Shown: one piece after another, positions 31,001-40,437 of the stretch
How positions within the stretch are numbered: position 1 is the first letter of the stretch
How the letters are laid out: each line of letters starts with the position of its first letter
Assembly: GCA_902566635.1 (NCBI GenBank)
Contig: CACFJP010000012.1
Coordinates: 1 to 45,799, forward strand
Direction of reading: 5' to 3'
Source of the DNA: an uncultured Bacteroidota bacterium
GTDB taxonomy: Bacteria; Bacteroidota; Bacteroidia; Flavobacteriales; Flavobacteriaceae
Length of the DNA stretch: 45,799 bases
Position numbers and translations under genes: made by a program
The notes under the pieces: model-generated
What the model was told of the DNA's origin: nothing
Database searches by the model: none
What the model saw: only the letters and a program-made list of their open reading frames with translations

Positions 31001-32512
31001 ATGAAGACAATGTTGATGATTTTGGATGGTTGGGGCATATCACCAGACCCATCTGTCTCTGCGATCGACCAAGCAAAAACACCCTATATCGATTCGCTTT
31101 TCAACACTTATCCCCATGCCACATTGCGCACAGATGGGATGGATGTTGGGCTGCCCAATGGCCAAATGGGGAATAGCGAGGTTGGACATGTTAATTTGGG
31201 TGCTGGACGTGTGGTGTATCAAGACCTTGCCAAAATCAATATTGCCTTGGAAAAAAATAACTTAAAAGATGAAGTCGTCTTGCAAGATGCTTTTGCTTAT
31301 GCAAAGGAGAACAAGGTTAAACTTCACTTTCTCGGACTGGTATCTGATGGAGGTGTGCATGCGCACATCAATCATATCAAAGGTTTGGTTGAGGCTGCGA
31401 ACCTTTCCCAAGTGCCTGAGGTTTATATTCATGCTTTTACAGATGGACGAGATGTTGATCCAAAATCAGGCGCTGCATTTATCGAGGAGTTGCAAGAGTG
31501 CTGTGACGCTCACAATGCACAAGTAGCCTCAGTCATTGGGCGTTACTATGCCATGGATCGAGACAAGCGTTGGGAAAGAGTGAAAAAGGCTTATGACCTT
31601 TTGGTTCATGGTCAAGGCAAAACAACTACAGATTTTGTTGAAGCCATACGAATAAGTTATGCGAGTGGTACGACAGATGAGTTTATAGAACCACACATCA
31701 AAGTAGGGACTGACAATGAGCCTGTTGCAACAATTCAAACTGGTGATGTGGTGATGTTTTTTAATTTCAGAACAGACAGAGGGCGACAGTTGACCCAAGC
31801 CCTACACCAACAAGACTTTGCTGCGCATGGGATGGAGAAACGTGCTCTTCATTTTGTAACTATGACAAATTATGATGATTCTTTTCAAGGTGTGAATGTC
31901 GTTTTTGATAAAGACAATGTTACCAACACCATTGGAGAGGTGCTTGCTAAAGCAGGTAAACAACAAATTCGCATTGCTGAAACAGAGAAGTATCCACACG
32001 TTACCTTCTTTTTTAATGGGGGTAGAGAAGAGCCATTTGAAGGGGAAGAACGCATTTTATGTCCATCGCCAAAGGTGGCAACCTATGATCTAAAGCCTGA
32101 AATGAGTGCCTATGAATTAAGAGATGCCATCGTCCCTAAGCTCAAAAATCAAGAAACAGACTTTGTGTGTCTCAACTTTGCCAATCCAGATATGGTTGGA
32201 CATACTGGGAGTATGGAAGCAGCCATAAAAGCCTGTGAAACAGTTGATGCCTGCACAAAAGATGTGGTTGAAGCTGCCAAAGAGGGAGGGTTCAACGTGC
32301 TCGTTATCGCGGATCATGGGAATTGTGACACAATGATCAACCCAGATGGATCTCCCAACACAGCCCACACAACCAATCCTGTTCCAGTTATTCTTGTCAG
32401 TGATCAGCACAAATCTATAAAAAATGGTAAATTGGGGGATATTGCACCCACAATCCTCGAACTGATGGGTGTCGAAAAACCAATTGAAATGACGTCCAAC
32501 TCTTTACTTTAG
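31001..32512 (+). CDS. gpmI: 2,3-bisphosphoglycerate-independent phosphoglycerate mutase
   Basis: A 503-aa iPGM interconverting 3- and 2-phosphoglycerate in glycolysis. The alkaline-phosphatase-like metal site is formed by Asp9 (LMILDGWG), the catalytic Ser59 in MGNSEVGHVNLGAGR, FANPDMVGHTGS and VIADHGNCD; the phosphotransferase insert contains SDGGVHAH and DGRDVDP. Length and motif order are those of a complete enzyme. It heads a run of four closely spaced genes (gpmI, thioredoxin-like, map, methyltransferase; gaps of 4 and 2 nt, then a 4-nt overlap). The promoter leaves virtually no 5' untranslated region. Confidence 0.97.
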   Translation: MKTMLMILDGWGISPDPSVSAIDQAKTPYIDSLFNTYPHATLRTDGMDVGLPNGQMGNSEVGHVNLGAGRVVYQDLAKINIALEKNNLKDEVVLQDAFAYAKENKVKLHFLGLVSDGGVHAHINHIKGLVEAANLSQVPEVYIHAFTDGRDVDPKSGAAFIEELQECCDAHNAQVASVIGRYYAMDRDKRWERVKKAYDLLVHGQGKTTTDFVEAIRISYASGTTDEFIEPHIKVGTDNEPVATIQTGDVVMFFNFRTDRGRQLTQALHQQDFAAHGMEKRALHFVTMTNYDDSFQGVNVVFDKDNVTNTIGEVLAKAGKQQIRIAETEKYPHVTFFFNGGREEPFEGEERILCPSPKVATYDLKPEMSAYELRDAIVPKLKNQETDFVCLNFANPDMVGHTGSMEAAIKACETVDACTKDVVEAAKEGGFNVLVIADHGNCDTMINPDGSPNTAHTTNPVPVILVSDQHKSIKNGKLGDIAPTILELMGVEKPIEMTSNSLL

Positions 32513-32516
32513 TGAT

Positions 32517-33014
32517 ATGAAAAACATCACACTTATCGTTCTTGCCACTGTTGCTTTTACAGCATGTACAACTAGTTTTGAATCCTTTGGAGAATTTTCT
32601 CGAACGCAACTGCAAAACAGTGAACACAACAGTTGGTTTACGGACAACTACGATGCACATCCCCTCAACGAAACATTGGCCTCACAAATCGATTCATTGT
32701 TCAGTGAAATTGAAGTGACTATTTTTATGGGGACTTGGTGTGAAGATAGTCAGCGAGAAGTACCTGGTTTTTTTAGAATTATCGATGCGCTCGATGCCAA
32801 CAACCAAATCAATCGGTTGGTTGGACTGAACGAGGATAAAATCAGTCATGATGGAAGTGCTGAAGAAGCAGGTATCTCGAATGTTCCTACATTTATCTTT
32901 TCAAAAAAAGGGGAGGAAATCAATCGGATTGTTGAGTTTCCAATCATTTCTTTAGAGCAAGACATCCTCGACATTCTACAAGACAAAGGCTATAAGCACG
33001 CATACGATTTTTAA
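32517..33014 (+). CDS. Thioredoxin-like lipoprotein with a CxxS active site
   Basis: A 165-aa lipoprotein: signal MKNITLIVLATVAFTAC with the lipid Cys at 17. A thioredoxin fold follows, with the strand VTIFMGTWCEDSQREVPGFF and the cis-proline in SNVPTFIF (Pro124). The active-site motif is Cys75-Glu-Asp-Ser78, so the resolving cysteine of a normal CxxC is replaced by serine. A CxxS site cannot form an internal disulfide; such proteins act as isomerases, glutathione-type monothiol partners or redox sensors. The acceptor is unknown. It sits 4 nt behind gpmI and 2 nt before map, so it is in their operon without an obvious functional link. Confidence 0.8.
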   Translation: MKNITLIVLATVAFTACTTSFESFGEFSRTQLQNSEHNSWFTDNYDAHPLNETLASQIDSLFSEIEVTIFMGTWCEDSQREVPGFFRIIDALDANNQINRLVGLNEDKISHDGSAEEAGISNVPTFIFSKKGEEINRIVEFPIISLEQDILDILQDKGYKHAYDF

Positions 33015-33016
33015 GC

Positions 33017-33835
33017 ATGGCATTGCAAAAAACAGCTGAAGAAATAGAACTGATCAGAGAAAGTGCCTTGGTGGTATCCAAAACACTTGGTATGCTTGCC
33101 GGTGAAATCAAACCTGGCACCACTACTCTGTATCTCGATGGTCTTGCCGAATCTTTTATTCGTGACCATGGTGCTGAGCCTGGTTTTTTAGGTCTATATG
33201 ATTTTCCCAGCACCCTTTGTGTTAGTCCCAATGAACAGGTGGTACATGGCATTCCAAACGACAAGCCACTGGAAAATGGTGATATCGTTTCGATCGATTG
33301 TGGTGCGTTAAAAAATGGTTATTATGGCGATCATGCCTACACCTTTGAGGTTGGCGAAGTCGATCAAGACGTGCGACAACTTCTCACAGTAACCAAGGAA
33401 TCGTTATATATCGGTATTGAACAATTTTGTGTTGGCAAGCGTGTTGGTGATGTTGGTCATGCCATACAACAGCATGTGGAGTCATATGGTTATGGTGTTG
33501 TTCGCGAGCTGGTTGGTCATGGTCTGGGAAAAACTATGCACGAAAAACCAGAGATGCCAAACTATGGCCGACGAGGAAGCGGAAAAGCTTTTGCTGAAGG
33601 TATGGTCGTGGCACTGGAACCCATGATTAATATGGGAACGCACAAGGTGAATCAGCTCAAAGATGGCTGGACAATCCTCACAGCAGATCGAAAGCATAGC
33701 GCACATTTTGAACACAACATCGCCATTGTTGATGGAAAACCCGAACTCCTCTCCACTTTTGATTATGTCTATCAAGCACTAGGCATACAAAGCGATGAAG
33801 AAAATCGCTTTCGGACCAAACACCTCAACAAGTGA
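33017..33835 (+). CDS. map: Methionine aminopeptidase type I
   Basis: A 272-aa cytoplasmic metalloenzyme removing N-terminal Met from new proteins. Conserved features are NEQVVHGIPND (substrate His), the metal ligands in VSIDCGALKNGYYGDHAYTF (two Asp), ELVGHGLGKTMHEKPEMPNYG (His, His), MVVALEPMINMG (Glu) and AHFEHNIAIVD (Glu). The gene belongs to the gpmI operon; its TGA overlaps the GTG start of the methyltransferase gene. It shows the standard bacterial form without a zinc-finger N-terminal extension. Confidence 0.97.
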   Translation: MALQKTAEEIELIRESALVVSKTLGMLAGEIKPGTTTLYLDGLAESFIRDHGAEPGFLGLYDFPSTLCVSPNEQVVHGIPNDKPLENGDIVSIDCGALKNGYYGDHAYTFEVGEVDQDVRQLLTVTKESLYIGIEQFCVGKRVGDVGHAIQQHVESYGYGVVRELVGHGLGKTMHEKPEMPNYGRRGSGKAFAEGMVVALEPMINMGTHKVNQLKDGWTILTADRKHSAHFEHNIAIVDGKPELLSTFDYVYQALGIQSDEENRFRTKHLNK

Positions 33836-34599
33836 GTGCTCTCTTCCGATTTGCATTGCAGTTGTTCCCTCGTCCCTTTTTAATTCGAGTGAGTCAATGG
33901 CTCTACCCCCTGCTAGATTGGTGGTACCGTGGCAAGGGCTTTATCGATCCAATCAATGGAAAATCATATCGTAAATTTTTACCTTATGGCTATCAAAAAC
34001 AACGCTTAAACGTCCTGAGTCCTGGCACCCTTTCACTTGAAAGGCATCGACTATTATGGCTATATTTTGATCGAGAAACAGACTTTTTTGAACGCCCTGC
34101 AGATGTGCTTCACATAGCACCCGAACAGGCGTTTTATAAGCGCTTTAAAAACATAAAACACCGAAGCTATATCACTTCTGATTTGCATTCTCCCCTAGCC
34201 GATGTACAAGCCGATATCTGCAATCTCCCTTTTTCCGATCATCAGTTTGATTGGATTATATGTAATCATGTTTTGGAGCACATCCAAAACGATAATACTG
34301 CGATGAAGGAACTATACCGTGTACTCAAACCAGGCGGATGTGCAATTCTTCAAGTACCATTGCGTCTTGATCAAAACACCTTTGAAGACGATAGCATCAA
34401 AAATCCAAAAGAACGAGCGCGTGTTTTTGGTCAGTATGACCATGTGAGAATCTATGGTAAAGACTATCAAATTCGACTCGAGAAAGTTGGGTTTCAAGTA
34501 AATATGCTAGCCTATGCTGAACAGCTAACGCCAGAGGATCAACTGCTCTATGCAGTGCCAGTAAATGAAATCATTCCTGTTTGTAAAAAGGCAAGTTGA
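33832..34599 (+). CDS. Class I SAM-dependent methyltransferase (Methyltransf_11-like)
   Basis: A 255-aa protein that starts with GTG at 33832, overlapping the map stop as GTGA. A long N-terminal part (about 1-85) precedes the SAM fold: VLHIAPEQAFYKRFKN replaces the canonical GxGxG loop, then ITSDLHSPLADVQADICNLPFSDHQFDWIICNHVLEHIQND and LKPGGCAILQVP are the usual acidic and post-motifs. The HIAPE form of motif I is typical of a conserved Bacteroidetes group. Substrate unknown; the basic, Trp-rich N terminus suggests membrane or nucleic-acid contact, but this is a guess. The 3' end overlaps convergent apbE by 29 nt. Confidence 0.8.
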   Translation: MSALFRFALQLFPRPFLIRVSQWLYPLLDWWYRGKGFIDPINGKSYRKFLPYGYQKQRLNVLSPGTLSLERHRLLWLYFDRETDFFERPADVLHIAPEQAFYKRFKNIKHRSYITSDLHSPLADVQADICNLPFSDHQFDWIICNHVLEHIQNDNTAMKELYRVLKPGGCAILQVPLRLDQNTFEDDSIKNPKERARVFGQYDHVRIYGKDYQIRLEKVGFQVNMLAYAEQLTPEDQLLYAVPVNEIIPVCKKAS

Positions 34600-35593
34600 G
34601 TGAAGGGAATTTTGGACTCAATCGAAAATCATAAGAGCCATCCTCACCAGCAAAAATCAACATATATTCTATCCCTTCTATGGATCGATCCTCAAGCATT
34701 GATAAGGGCATAGACATCAAGGCTGTTGCATAGGCGTCTGCTGTCATACAATCTCCTGCAACTACAGAGGCGCTCAACACTTTTGATGGTTTTGCTGTAC
34801 CGTTCAATGGGTTGATCGTGTGCACAACCTTATTGCCAGCGTCATCGATACGATATTTTCGATAGTTGCCTGAGGTGGCCAATGCTTGGTTTTCGAGCTT
34901 AAGTGTTCGCAACAACTCTCTCTCATCTGGGTTGATATTTGGTGCATCAATGGCAACTGTCCACTGACTGTTTTTAAGGATATTCTTGCCTTTGGCGTGC
35001 AACTCACCTCCAATCTCAACAAGGGTATTGGAATAGCCAAACTGATTATCCATCACGGATGATATCACATCAACTGCATATCCTTTGCCAATGGCATTAA
35101 AATCCAGGTAGATATTTGGGTTTGTTTTCTTCACTAGCCCCTCTTCAGTCAGTGTTACTTTTGCAAGTCCAGTGAGGTTGAGTAAGCTGTCTCGAACAGC
35201 TGTTGTGAGTGTTGTCAAGCTTTGCTCAGGTCCAAAGCCATAAGCATTGACGAGACTACCCACTTTTGGATCAAAAAATCCTTTTGTGATTGCAAATACT
35301 TCTTTTGACTTATCGAATACTTTTGTAAAGTGATGATCAACAACCACCTGCTCATCCCCTCTATTGATTTTTGAAATATCAGAATTTTTGATGTAGGTGG
35401 ACATAGACTTGTTTAACACATAAAAAATTGAATCCAGTGCTGGTGGGATGTCACGGTTCAATTCAGTGTCGAAATAAGTGATGTTGTAAGTCGTGCCTAA
35501 GGCATATCCAGACACTTGTTGGACTTGTAGTTGGGGTGTACATCCGACAAGGAATATCAGAAAGATTACTCTATAAATTTTGAAGACCTTCAT
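34571..35593 (-). CDS. apbE: ApbE, FAD:protein FMN transferase
   Basis: A 340-aa lipoprotein (signal [18 protein letters not shown], Cys18). The ApbE fold is shown by YALGTTYNITYF, the central GSLVNAYGFGP, IYLDFNAIGKGYAVDVI, LVEIGGELHAKG and the metal-binding MTADAYATALMSM. It transfers FMN from FAD to a threonine in (D)xxSGAT sequences; NqrB and NqrC, encoded upstream in this operon, are the expected targets. The first in-frame ATG is at 35605, but the lipoprotein signal fits ATG 35593 equally well or better. The start overlaps the small upstream gene by 23 nt. Confidence 0.93.
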   Translation of the reverse strand: MKVFKIYRVIFLIFLVGCTPQLQVQQVSGYALGTTYNITYFDTELNRDIPPALDSIFYVLNKSMSTYIKNSDISKINRGDEQVVVDHHFTKVFDKSKEVFAITKGFFDPKVGSLVNAYGFGPEQSLTTLTTAVRDSLLNLTGLAKVTLTEEGLVKKTNPNIYLDFNAIGKGYAVDVISSVMDNQFGYSNTLVEIGGELHAKGKNILKNSQWTVAIDAPNINPDERELLRTLKLENQALATSGNYRKYRIDDAGNKVVHTINPLNGTAKPSKVLSASVVAGDCMTADAYATALMSMPLSMLEDRSIEGIEYMLIFAGEDGSYDFRLSPKFPSLNLPFYKQE

Positions 35594-35936
35594 AATTGAT
35601 AGCATAAGGTTTAGACTTCACCAAAGGTAAGTCGTAATGGTCTGCTCGTGCAAATCCAACTCCAGCAAAACGAACCACAGCCTCGAATTTACTAGCATGA
35701 TCCTTGATTTTCTCAATCAAATCACTGTCATAATCTTTGGGATTGGAAGGATATATACAGGCTTTCACCACCACAAAAACAAGTTGGTCTCCTTTTTTAC
35801 AAACAAACTGAGGGTCTTTTTTGAGTTCACTGTTTACAGCTACAAACTCGTAGCCTTTCGCAATAAGGTCATCGCCTACAGTTTTCATCGCCAATTGATG
35901 TAACTCTTGGTTTGAGGGTTTATCCTCCAAAGTCAT
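35571..35936 (-). CDS. Small protein of unknown function in the nqr operon
   Basis: A 121-aa soluble protein with no signal peptide. Visible features: an acidic/Gln-rich start ([17 protein letters not shown]), then an alternating strand-helix pattern with [19 protein letters not shown], the hydrophobic strand [16 protein letters not shown] and a C terminus ending INYEGL. I recognise a recurring companion of nqrF-apbE in Flavobacteriia but no described domain; the strand-loop-strand around FVVVKA faintly recalls nuclease-like folds without their acidic residues. The frame extends to 35966, and two upstream ATGs exist; I chose 35936 since it limits the overlap with nqrF to 17 nt. It also overlaps apbE by 23 nt. 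Confidence 0.7.
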   Translation of the reverse strand: MTLEDKPSNQELHQLAMKTVGDDLIAKGYEFVAVNSELKKDPQFVCKKGDQLVFVVVKACIYPSNPKDYDSDLIEKIKDHASKFEAVVRFAGVGFARADHYDLPLVKSKPYAINYEGLQNL

Positions 35937-37215
35937 CAAATCGAACATTTTCTGGTGGTACACCAAAGTCCTCGGCCATTTTTTCGACAGCCATATTCAT
36001 CAGTGGTGGGCCACAAAAATAGACCTCGATGTCTTCAGGCTCTTCGTGATGGTTGAGGTATTGGTCAATAACAACTTGATGAACAAAGCCGATAAAGCCA
36101 TCTCCTTTTGCATCTAAACTATCTTTGACCTTCCAATTGTCCTCCTCCAAAGGTTCAGAGAGAGCAACGTAAAACTTGAAGTTCGGGAAATCTTTCTCTA
36201 ACGCACGGAAATGGTCAACATAGAAAAGCTCACGACGCGAACGACCGCCATACCAAAATGTGACTTTTCTACCAGTCTTTAAGGTGCGAAACAGATGGTA
36301 GAGGTGAGAACGCATCGGCGCCATTCCTGCACCACCACCAACATATAGCATCTCTGCTTCGGAATGATTGATGAAGAATTCGCCATAGGGCCCTGAGATT
36401 ATTACTTTATCACCTGGTTTTTTCGAGAAAATGTAGCTCGAAGCAACCCCAGGGTTTACGTCCATCCACGTATTTTTGTTGCGATCCCAAGGTGGTGTTG
36501 CGATACGCACATTTAGCATCACCTCTTTTCCTTCTGCAGGGTAGGAAGCCATCGAATATGCGCGCTCTACGATCTCAGTGTTTTTCATTGTTAAATCCCA
36601 TAATCCAAACTTATCCCACTCAAGTTGAAATTTGTTGGCATCATCTGGATGTTCATCAGGGTGAGCAGAAATATCAATTTCTTTATATGGAATTTCACAG
36701 ACAGGAATTTCAATTTGAATATATCCTCCTGCTTTATAATCCATATCTTCTGGAATGGCAACAACAAACTCTTTGATAAAAGAGGCTACGTTCCAGTTTC
36801 GCACAACAGTTGCTTCATATTTTTTGATGCCAAACACCTCTTCAGGCACTTCGATTACCATGTCTTGCTTTACTTTCACTTGACATCCCAAACGCCATCC
36901 CTCAGCGATTTCTTTTCTCGTAAAGTGAGGCGCCTCTGTGGGAAGGATTTCACCACCGCCTTCTTTGATAATGCACTTACATTGAATACAAGTACCACCT
37001 CCTCCACACGCAGATGGCAAAAAGATTTTGTTGTTTCCTAAAGTTGTGAGAAGGGTGCTACCAGAGCCGACCTCAACATCTTGTGAGCCATTAATCATAA
37101 GCTTTACTGGTCCTGAGGGAAGTAGCTTGGCTTTTACTCCCAATAGCATTCCTACCAATAGGAACACAATGACCATAAATACAACTACACTAGCAAGAAC
37201 GACTGTGATATCCAT
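35920..37215 (-). CDS. nqrF: Na+-translocating NADH:quinone reductase subunit F
   Basis: A 431-aa subunit that takes electrons from NADH. An N-terminal membrane helix (about 4-28) anchors the protein; the [2Fe-2S] domain has Cys70, Cys76, Cys79 and Cys111 (C-x5-C-x2-C-x31-C). The FAD domain has [12 protein letters not shown], and the NADH domain has [15 protein letters not shown] and [10 protein letters not shown]; the end RFDDFGG is conserved. Electrons pass FAD, [2Fe-2S] and then the membrane flavins of the complex. The gene lies 5 nt behind nqrE and overlaps the small unknown gene. Confidence 0.97.
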   Translation of the reverse strand: MDITVVLASVVVFMVIVFLLVGMLLGVKAKLLPSGPVKLMINGSQDVEVGSGSTLLTTLGNNKIFLPSACGGGGTCIQCKCIIKEGGGEILPTEAPHFTRKEIAEGWRLGCQVKVKQDMVIEVPEEVFGIKKYEATVVRNWNVASFIKEFVVAIPEDMDYKAGGYIQIEIPVCEIPYKEIDISAHPDEHPDDANKFQLEWDKFGLWDLTMKNTEIVERAYSMASYPAEGKEVMLNVRIATPPWDRNKNTWMDVNPGVASSYIFSKKPGDKVIISGPYGEFFINHSEAEMLYVGGGAGMAPMRSHLYHLFRTLKTGRKVTFWYGGRSRRELFYVDHFRALEKDFPNFKFYVALSEPLEEDNWKVKDSLDAKGDGFIGFVHQVVIDQYLNHHEEPEDIEVYFCGPPLMNMAVEKMAEDFGVPPENVRFDDFGG

Positions 37216-37220
37216 AATAC

Positions 37221-37835
37221 TTAAATCTTAATTCCCATAAAACTCATAAAACCAATGGCCATGAGACCTGTTATAATAAATGTTATTCCCAAACCACGTA
37301 ATGGAGCAGGGATGTTAGAGTAGGCAATCTTTTCACGAATTGCGGAGATGGCGAGGATCGCCAAGAAAAAACCAATCCCAGATCCAGCACCATAAACAGC
37401 TGATTCTCCGATACCTGCAAAATCTTTTTGCTGCATAAACAAGCTTCCACCAAGAATTGCGCAGTTCACTGCAATCAATGGTAAAAAGATACCGAGGGCT
37501 CCATAAAGAGCAGGTGCAAATTTTTCAACGATCATTTCAACGAGTTGAACCATCGATGCAATCACTGCAATGAACATGATAAAACTCAAAAAGCTCAGAT
37601 CAACATCAGCATAGCTAGCGTCCAGCCATGACAAAGCACCAGGACGTAGCAAATAACTATCTAGCAAAAAATTGATTGGTACTGTGATCGACAATACAAA
37701 CACAACTGCAAGTCCAAGCCCAACAGCTGTTTTGACTGTTTTTGAAACAGCTAGATAAGAACACATACCCAAGAAATAGGCAAAGACCATGTTCTCAATA
37801 AAAACACTTCTTACAAATAGGTTTACGTAATCCAT
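37221..37835 (-). CDS. nqrE: Na+-translocating NADH:quinone reductase subunit E
   Basis: A 204-aa inner-membrane protein with six predicted helices. It begins [31 protein letters not shown]; the conserved FLGMCS cysteine and the later NCAILGG cysteine are thought to hold the intramembrane iron centre shared with NqrD. It is homologous to NqrD with inverted orientation and to RnfA. It stands between nqrD (3-nt gap) and nqrF. Confidence 0.96.
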   Translation of the reverse strand: MDYVNLFVRSVFIENMVFAYFLGMCSYLAVSKTVKTAVGLGLAVVFVLSITVPINFLLDSYLLRPGALSWLDASYADVDLSFLSFIMFIAVIASMVQLVEMIVEKFAPALYGALGIFLPLIAVNCAILGGSLFMQQKDFAGIGESAVYGAGSGIGFFLAILAISAIREKIAYSNIPAPLRGLGITFIITGLMAIGFMSFMGIKI

Positions 37836-37838
37836 GAT

Positions 37839-38522
37839 CTATCCTTTTTCTATGAGTTTACGATTGCGAGCACGTTGAAGCCATATGATCACCCCAACTG
37901 TGATCAGTGCCATTGGAGATAGCAACATAAATCCATTGTTGACATATCCCATTTCGTAGAATGAATCTGGGATAATTTGGTATCCATAGAGATTTCCTGA
38001 ACCGAAAAGCTCACGAAAGAAAGCAACCAAAATAAGCATAAAGCCATAGCCAGCAGCATTTCCAACACCATCCAAAAGAGATTTCCAAACACCATTCCCC
38101 AAAGCAAAAGCTTCCAATCGACCCATGACAATACAGTTGGTGATGATTAGACCAATAAATATCGATAGCTGTTTACTGACGTCATAGGCGTAGGCCCTTA
38201 AAATTTGATCGACAAGAATTACCATAGATGCAACAACAACAAGCTGCACTATGATTCGAATTCGATTTGGAATAAGGTTTCTGAGCAGAGAGACAATCAC
38301 ATTACTGGCACCCATCACGGCAATAACCGAAATGGTCATCACTATTGCTGGTTCGAGTTGAACAGTAATTGCCAAGGCAGAACAAATCCCAAGTACTTGA
38401 ACAGTGATTGGGTTGTTGTCGTCTAAAGGATCTGTAAGAAGTGCTCTATTCTTTTTTGAAAATAAAGGTTCTTTATCCCTTGCGACAAAAAGAAAAATTG
38501 GTTTGTTTGTTTTTTTTGACAT
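37839..38522 (-). CDS. nqrD: Na+-translocating NADH:quinone reductase subunit D
   Basis: A 227-aa inner-membrane protein with about six helices. LGICSALAIT and TNCIVMGRLEAFAL carry the two conserved cysteines that pair with those of NqrE around the intramembrane iron centre. The N-terminal cytoplasmic tail (about 35 residues, up to NRALLTDPLDDNNPITV) is longer than in Vibrio. Part of the nqr operon, 5 nt after nqrC. Confidence 0.96.
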   Translation of the reverse strand: MSKKTNKPIFLFVARDKEPLFSKKNRALLTDPLDDNNPITVQVLGICSALAITVQLEPAIVMTISVIAVMGASNVIVSLLRNLIPNRIRIIVQLVVVASMVILVDQILRAYAYDVSKQLSIFIGLIITNCIVMGRLEAFALGNGVWKSLLDGVGNAAGYGFMLILVAFFRELFGSGNLYGYQIIPDSFYEMGYVNNGFMLLSPMALITVGVIIWLQRARNRKLIEKG

Positions 38523-38527
38523 ATCTC

Positions 38528-39268
38528 TTACATGTTTACAGCAACAATTGTTGTAGTTTGCATTTGTTCTAAATAGGGTTGATAATGCGTCAAACGCTCA
38601 ATAATCATGTCTGAAATACCATCACCTGTGATTGTAGCGCCAGAGATGGCATCAACTTCATGATCGTTTTTATCGAGGTCTTTAGGGTCGTTGTTTGTTT
38701 TGGATACAGATATACCTATCAATTTGCCATCATTATCAAAAACCTTTTCACCAACAAAACGATCCATAAACCATTGTTGTGTGATTTCAGCCCCTAAACC
38801 AGCAGTCTCTGCTTTGTGGTCAAACACTGCTCCTTTGATAGTATTTCGATCAGACTCCAAAGCAATATATCCCCAAATCGCATCCCATAACCCAGCGCCA
38901 CGAAGTGGGATGATGTAGTAAGACGCTCCTTCAACATCTGCCAAATACAAGGGGAAACGCTGTTGGGTTGGCTCTTTTTTCAACTCCAAAGCGAGTTTGA
39001 TTCCAGAAAAAGGATCGACAGATTCATCGACTGTTCCGTCGTTTCGCAAGGCAAGCTGAGAGGTAATGTATTTATTAAAAAGAACTTCTGCACCATCTCG
39101 ATCGATTTCGATTCCTATGGTTGCAAGTATATTTTGCATTTTTTCTTTGCGTACATTTTCTTGCTGAAGGTCTTTGAGTGAACTTGCCGTAAATGCCAAG
39201 ACAGAGGCGACGACAACAACCATCGCTGCAGCAAATCCAAAAGTGTATGCGTTTGAGTCTCTATTCAT
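38528..39268 (-). CDS. nqrC: Na+-translocating NADH:quinone reductase subunit C
   Basis: A 246-aa subunit with an N-terminal membrane helix (about 9-29) and a periplasmic FMN domain. The FMN is covalently attached to Thr212 in the motif VDAISGATITGDGI, the target of ApbE encoded at the end of this operon. GLWDAIWGYIAL and KAETAGLGAEI are conserved parts of the flavin domain. It starts 2 nt after the nqrB stop. Confidence 0.96.
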   Translation of the reverse strand: MNRDSNAYTFGFAAAMVVVVASVLAFTASSLKDLQQENVRKEKMQNILATIGIEIDRDGAEVLFNKYITSQLALRNDGTVDESVDPFSGIKLALELKKEPTQQRFPLYLADVEGASYYIIPLRGAGLWDAIWGYIALESDRNTIKGAVFDHKAETAGLGAEITQQWFMDRFVGEKVFDNDGKLIGISVSKTNNDPKDLDKNDHEVDAISGATITGDGISDMIIERLTHYQPYLEQMQTTTIVAVNM

Positions 39269-39270
39269 AA

Positions 39271-40425
39271 TTAAGCAGTTTGTACAGTTGTACTGTGTTG
39301 TTTTCTTTTAAGTCTTCTGTTGACATTGGATTGCACAACATAGTGATCGATGGTTGGTGCAAATACATTCATCAATAAAATGGCGAGCATCACACCCTCA
39401 GGATAGGCAGGATTGAAGACACGAATGAGGATACATAAGATTCCCACCAGAATTCCATAAATCCATTTACCACGAACAGTTTGTGCTGCTGAAACAGGAT
39501 CAGTCGCCATGAATACAATACCAAAGGCAAACCCTCCAACAATAAGGTGGCTATACCAATCAAATTGCATTAAAGTGTTGGCACCCCATAGGTTGAACAG
39601 ATAGCCCATAATCGCTGCTCCAATGACTCCGCCAAGCATAATACGCCAGCTTCCAACTCCTGTGAAAATGAGAATCGCAGCACCAACCAATACCCAAAGG
39701 GTTGAGGTCTCTGCAATTGATCCTGGGATAGCACCACTAAACATTTCAAACATTGAGTAGTCAACTGAAACACCAGAGGCAAGTGATCCTAATATGGTTT
39801 CTCCTGAAATTCCATCAACATTACTGGCTTCTGAAACCCATACTTTATTTCCAGACATATAAGTTGGATAGGCAAAAAAAGCAAACGCTCGAGCAGTGAG
39901 AGCAGGGTTTAGGATATTCATCCCTGTTCCACCAAACGCCTCTTTGGCAATAAAGACTGCAAAGGCCACTGACAGACCAACCATCCATAGAGGTATATCT
40001 ACTGGCATGATCATTGGGATCAAGAGTCCTGTGACTAGGTATCCTTCGTTTACCTCGTGCCCACGATAGACTGCAAAGGCAAATTCGATCGCTAATCCAA
40101 CCCCATACGAAACCGCAATCATGGGAAGGATCTTGAATGAGCCATGTAGAAAGGCATCCAGAAAAGTGAAGGTCTCACCTGTTTGAATATAGTATTGATA
40201 ACCTGTGTTGTAGATTCCATATATCAACGCGGGAATTAGAGCGATGATAACTGTAACCATCGTTCGTTTTAAATCAACTGCATCTCGAATATGTGCTCCT
40301 TTTTTAGTCGTGTGATTGGGGACAAACAAAAAGGTGTCGAACGCATTGACAGCCGGTGCGAATCGTTCGAATTTAGATCCTTTTTCGAATGGCTTTTTTA
40401 ATCGATCAATTTGTTTTCTTATCAT
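39271..40425 (-). CDS. nqrB: Na+-translocating NADH:quinone reductase subunit B
   Basis: A 384-aa inner-membrane subunit with about nine or ten helices that carries covalent FMN and riboflavin and forms the Na+ channel core. The FMN-Thr is Thr210 in VDGISGETIL; here the usual Ala of SGAT is Glu. GLLIPMIMPVDIPLW, GGTGMNILNPALTARAFAFF and FMATDPVSA are conserved family blocks. Located 12 nt behind nqrA. Confidence 0.96.
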   Translation of the reverse strand: MIRKQIDRLKKPFEKGSKFERFAPAVNAFDTFLFVPNHTTKKGAHIRDAVDLKRTMVTVIIALIPALIYGIYNTGYQYYIQTGETFTFLDAFLHGSFKILPMIAVSYGVGLAIEFAFAVYRGHEVNEGYLVTGLLIPMIMPVDIPLWMVGLSVAFAVFIAKEAFGGTGMNILNPALTARAFAFFAYPTYMSGNKVWVSEASNVDGISGETILGSLASGVSVDYSMFEMFSGAIPGSIAETSTLWVLVGAAILIFTGVGSWRIMLGGVIGAAIMGYLFNLWGANTLMQFDWYSHLIVGGFAFGIVFMATDPVSAAQTVRGKWIYGILVGILCILIRVFNPAYPEGVMLAILLMNVFAPTIDHYVVQSNVNRRLKRKQHSTTVQTA

Positions 40426-40437
40426 TATTACTTTGGA

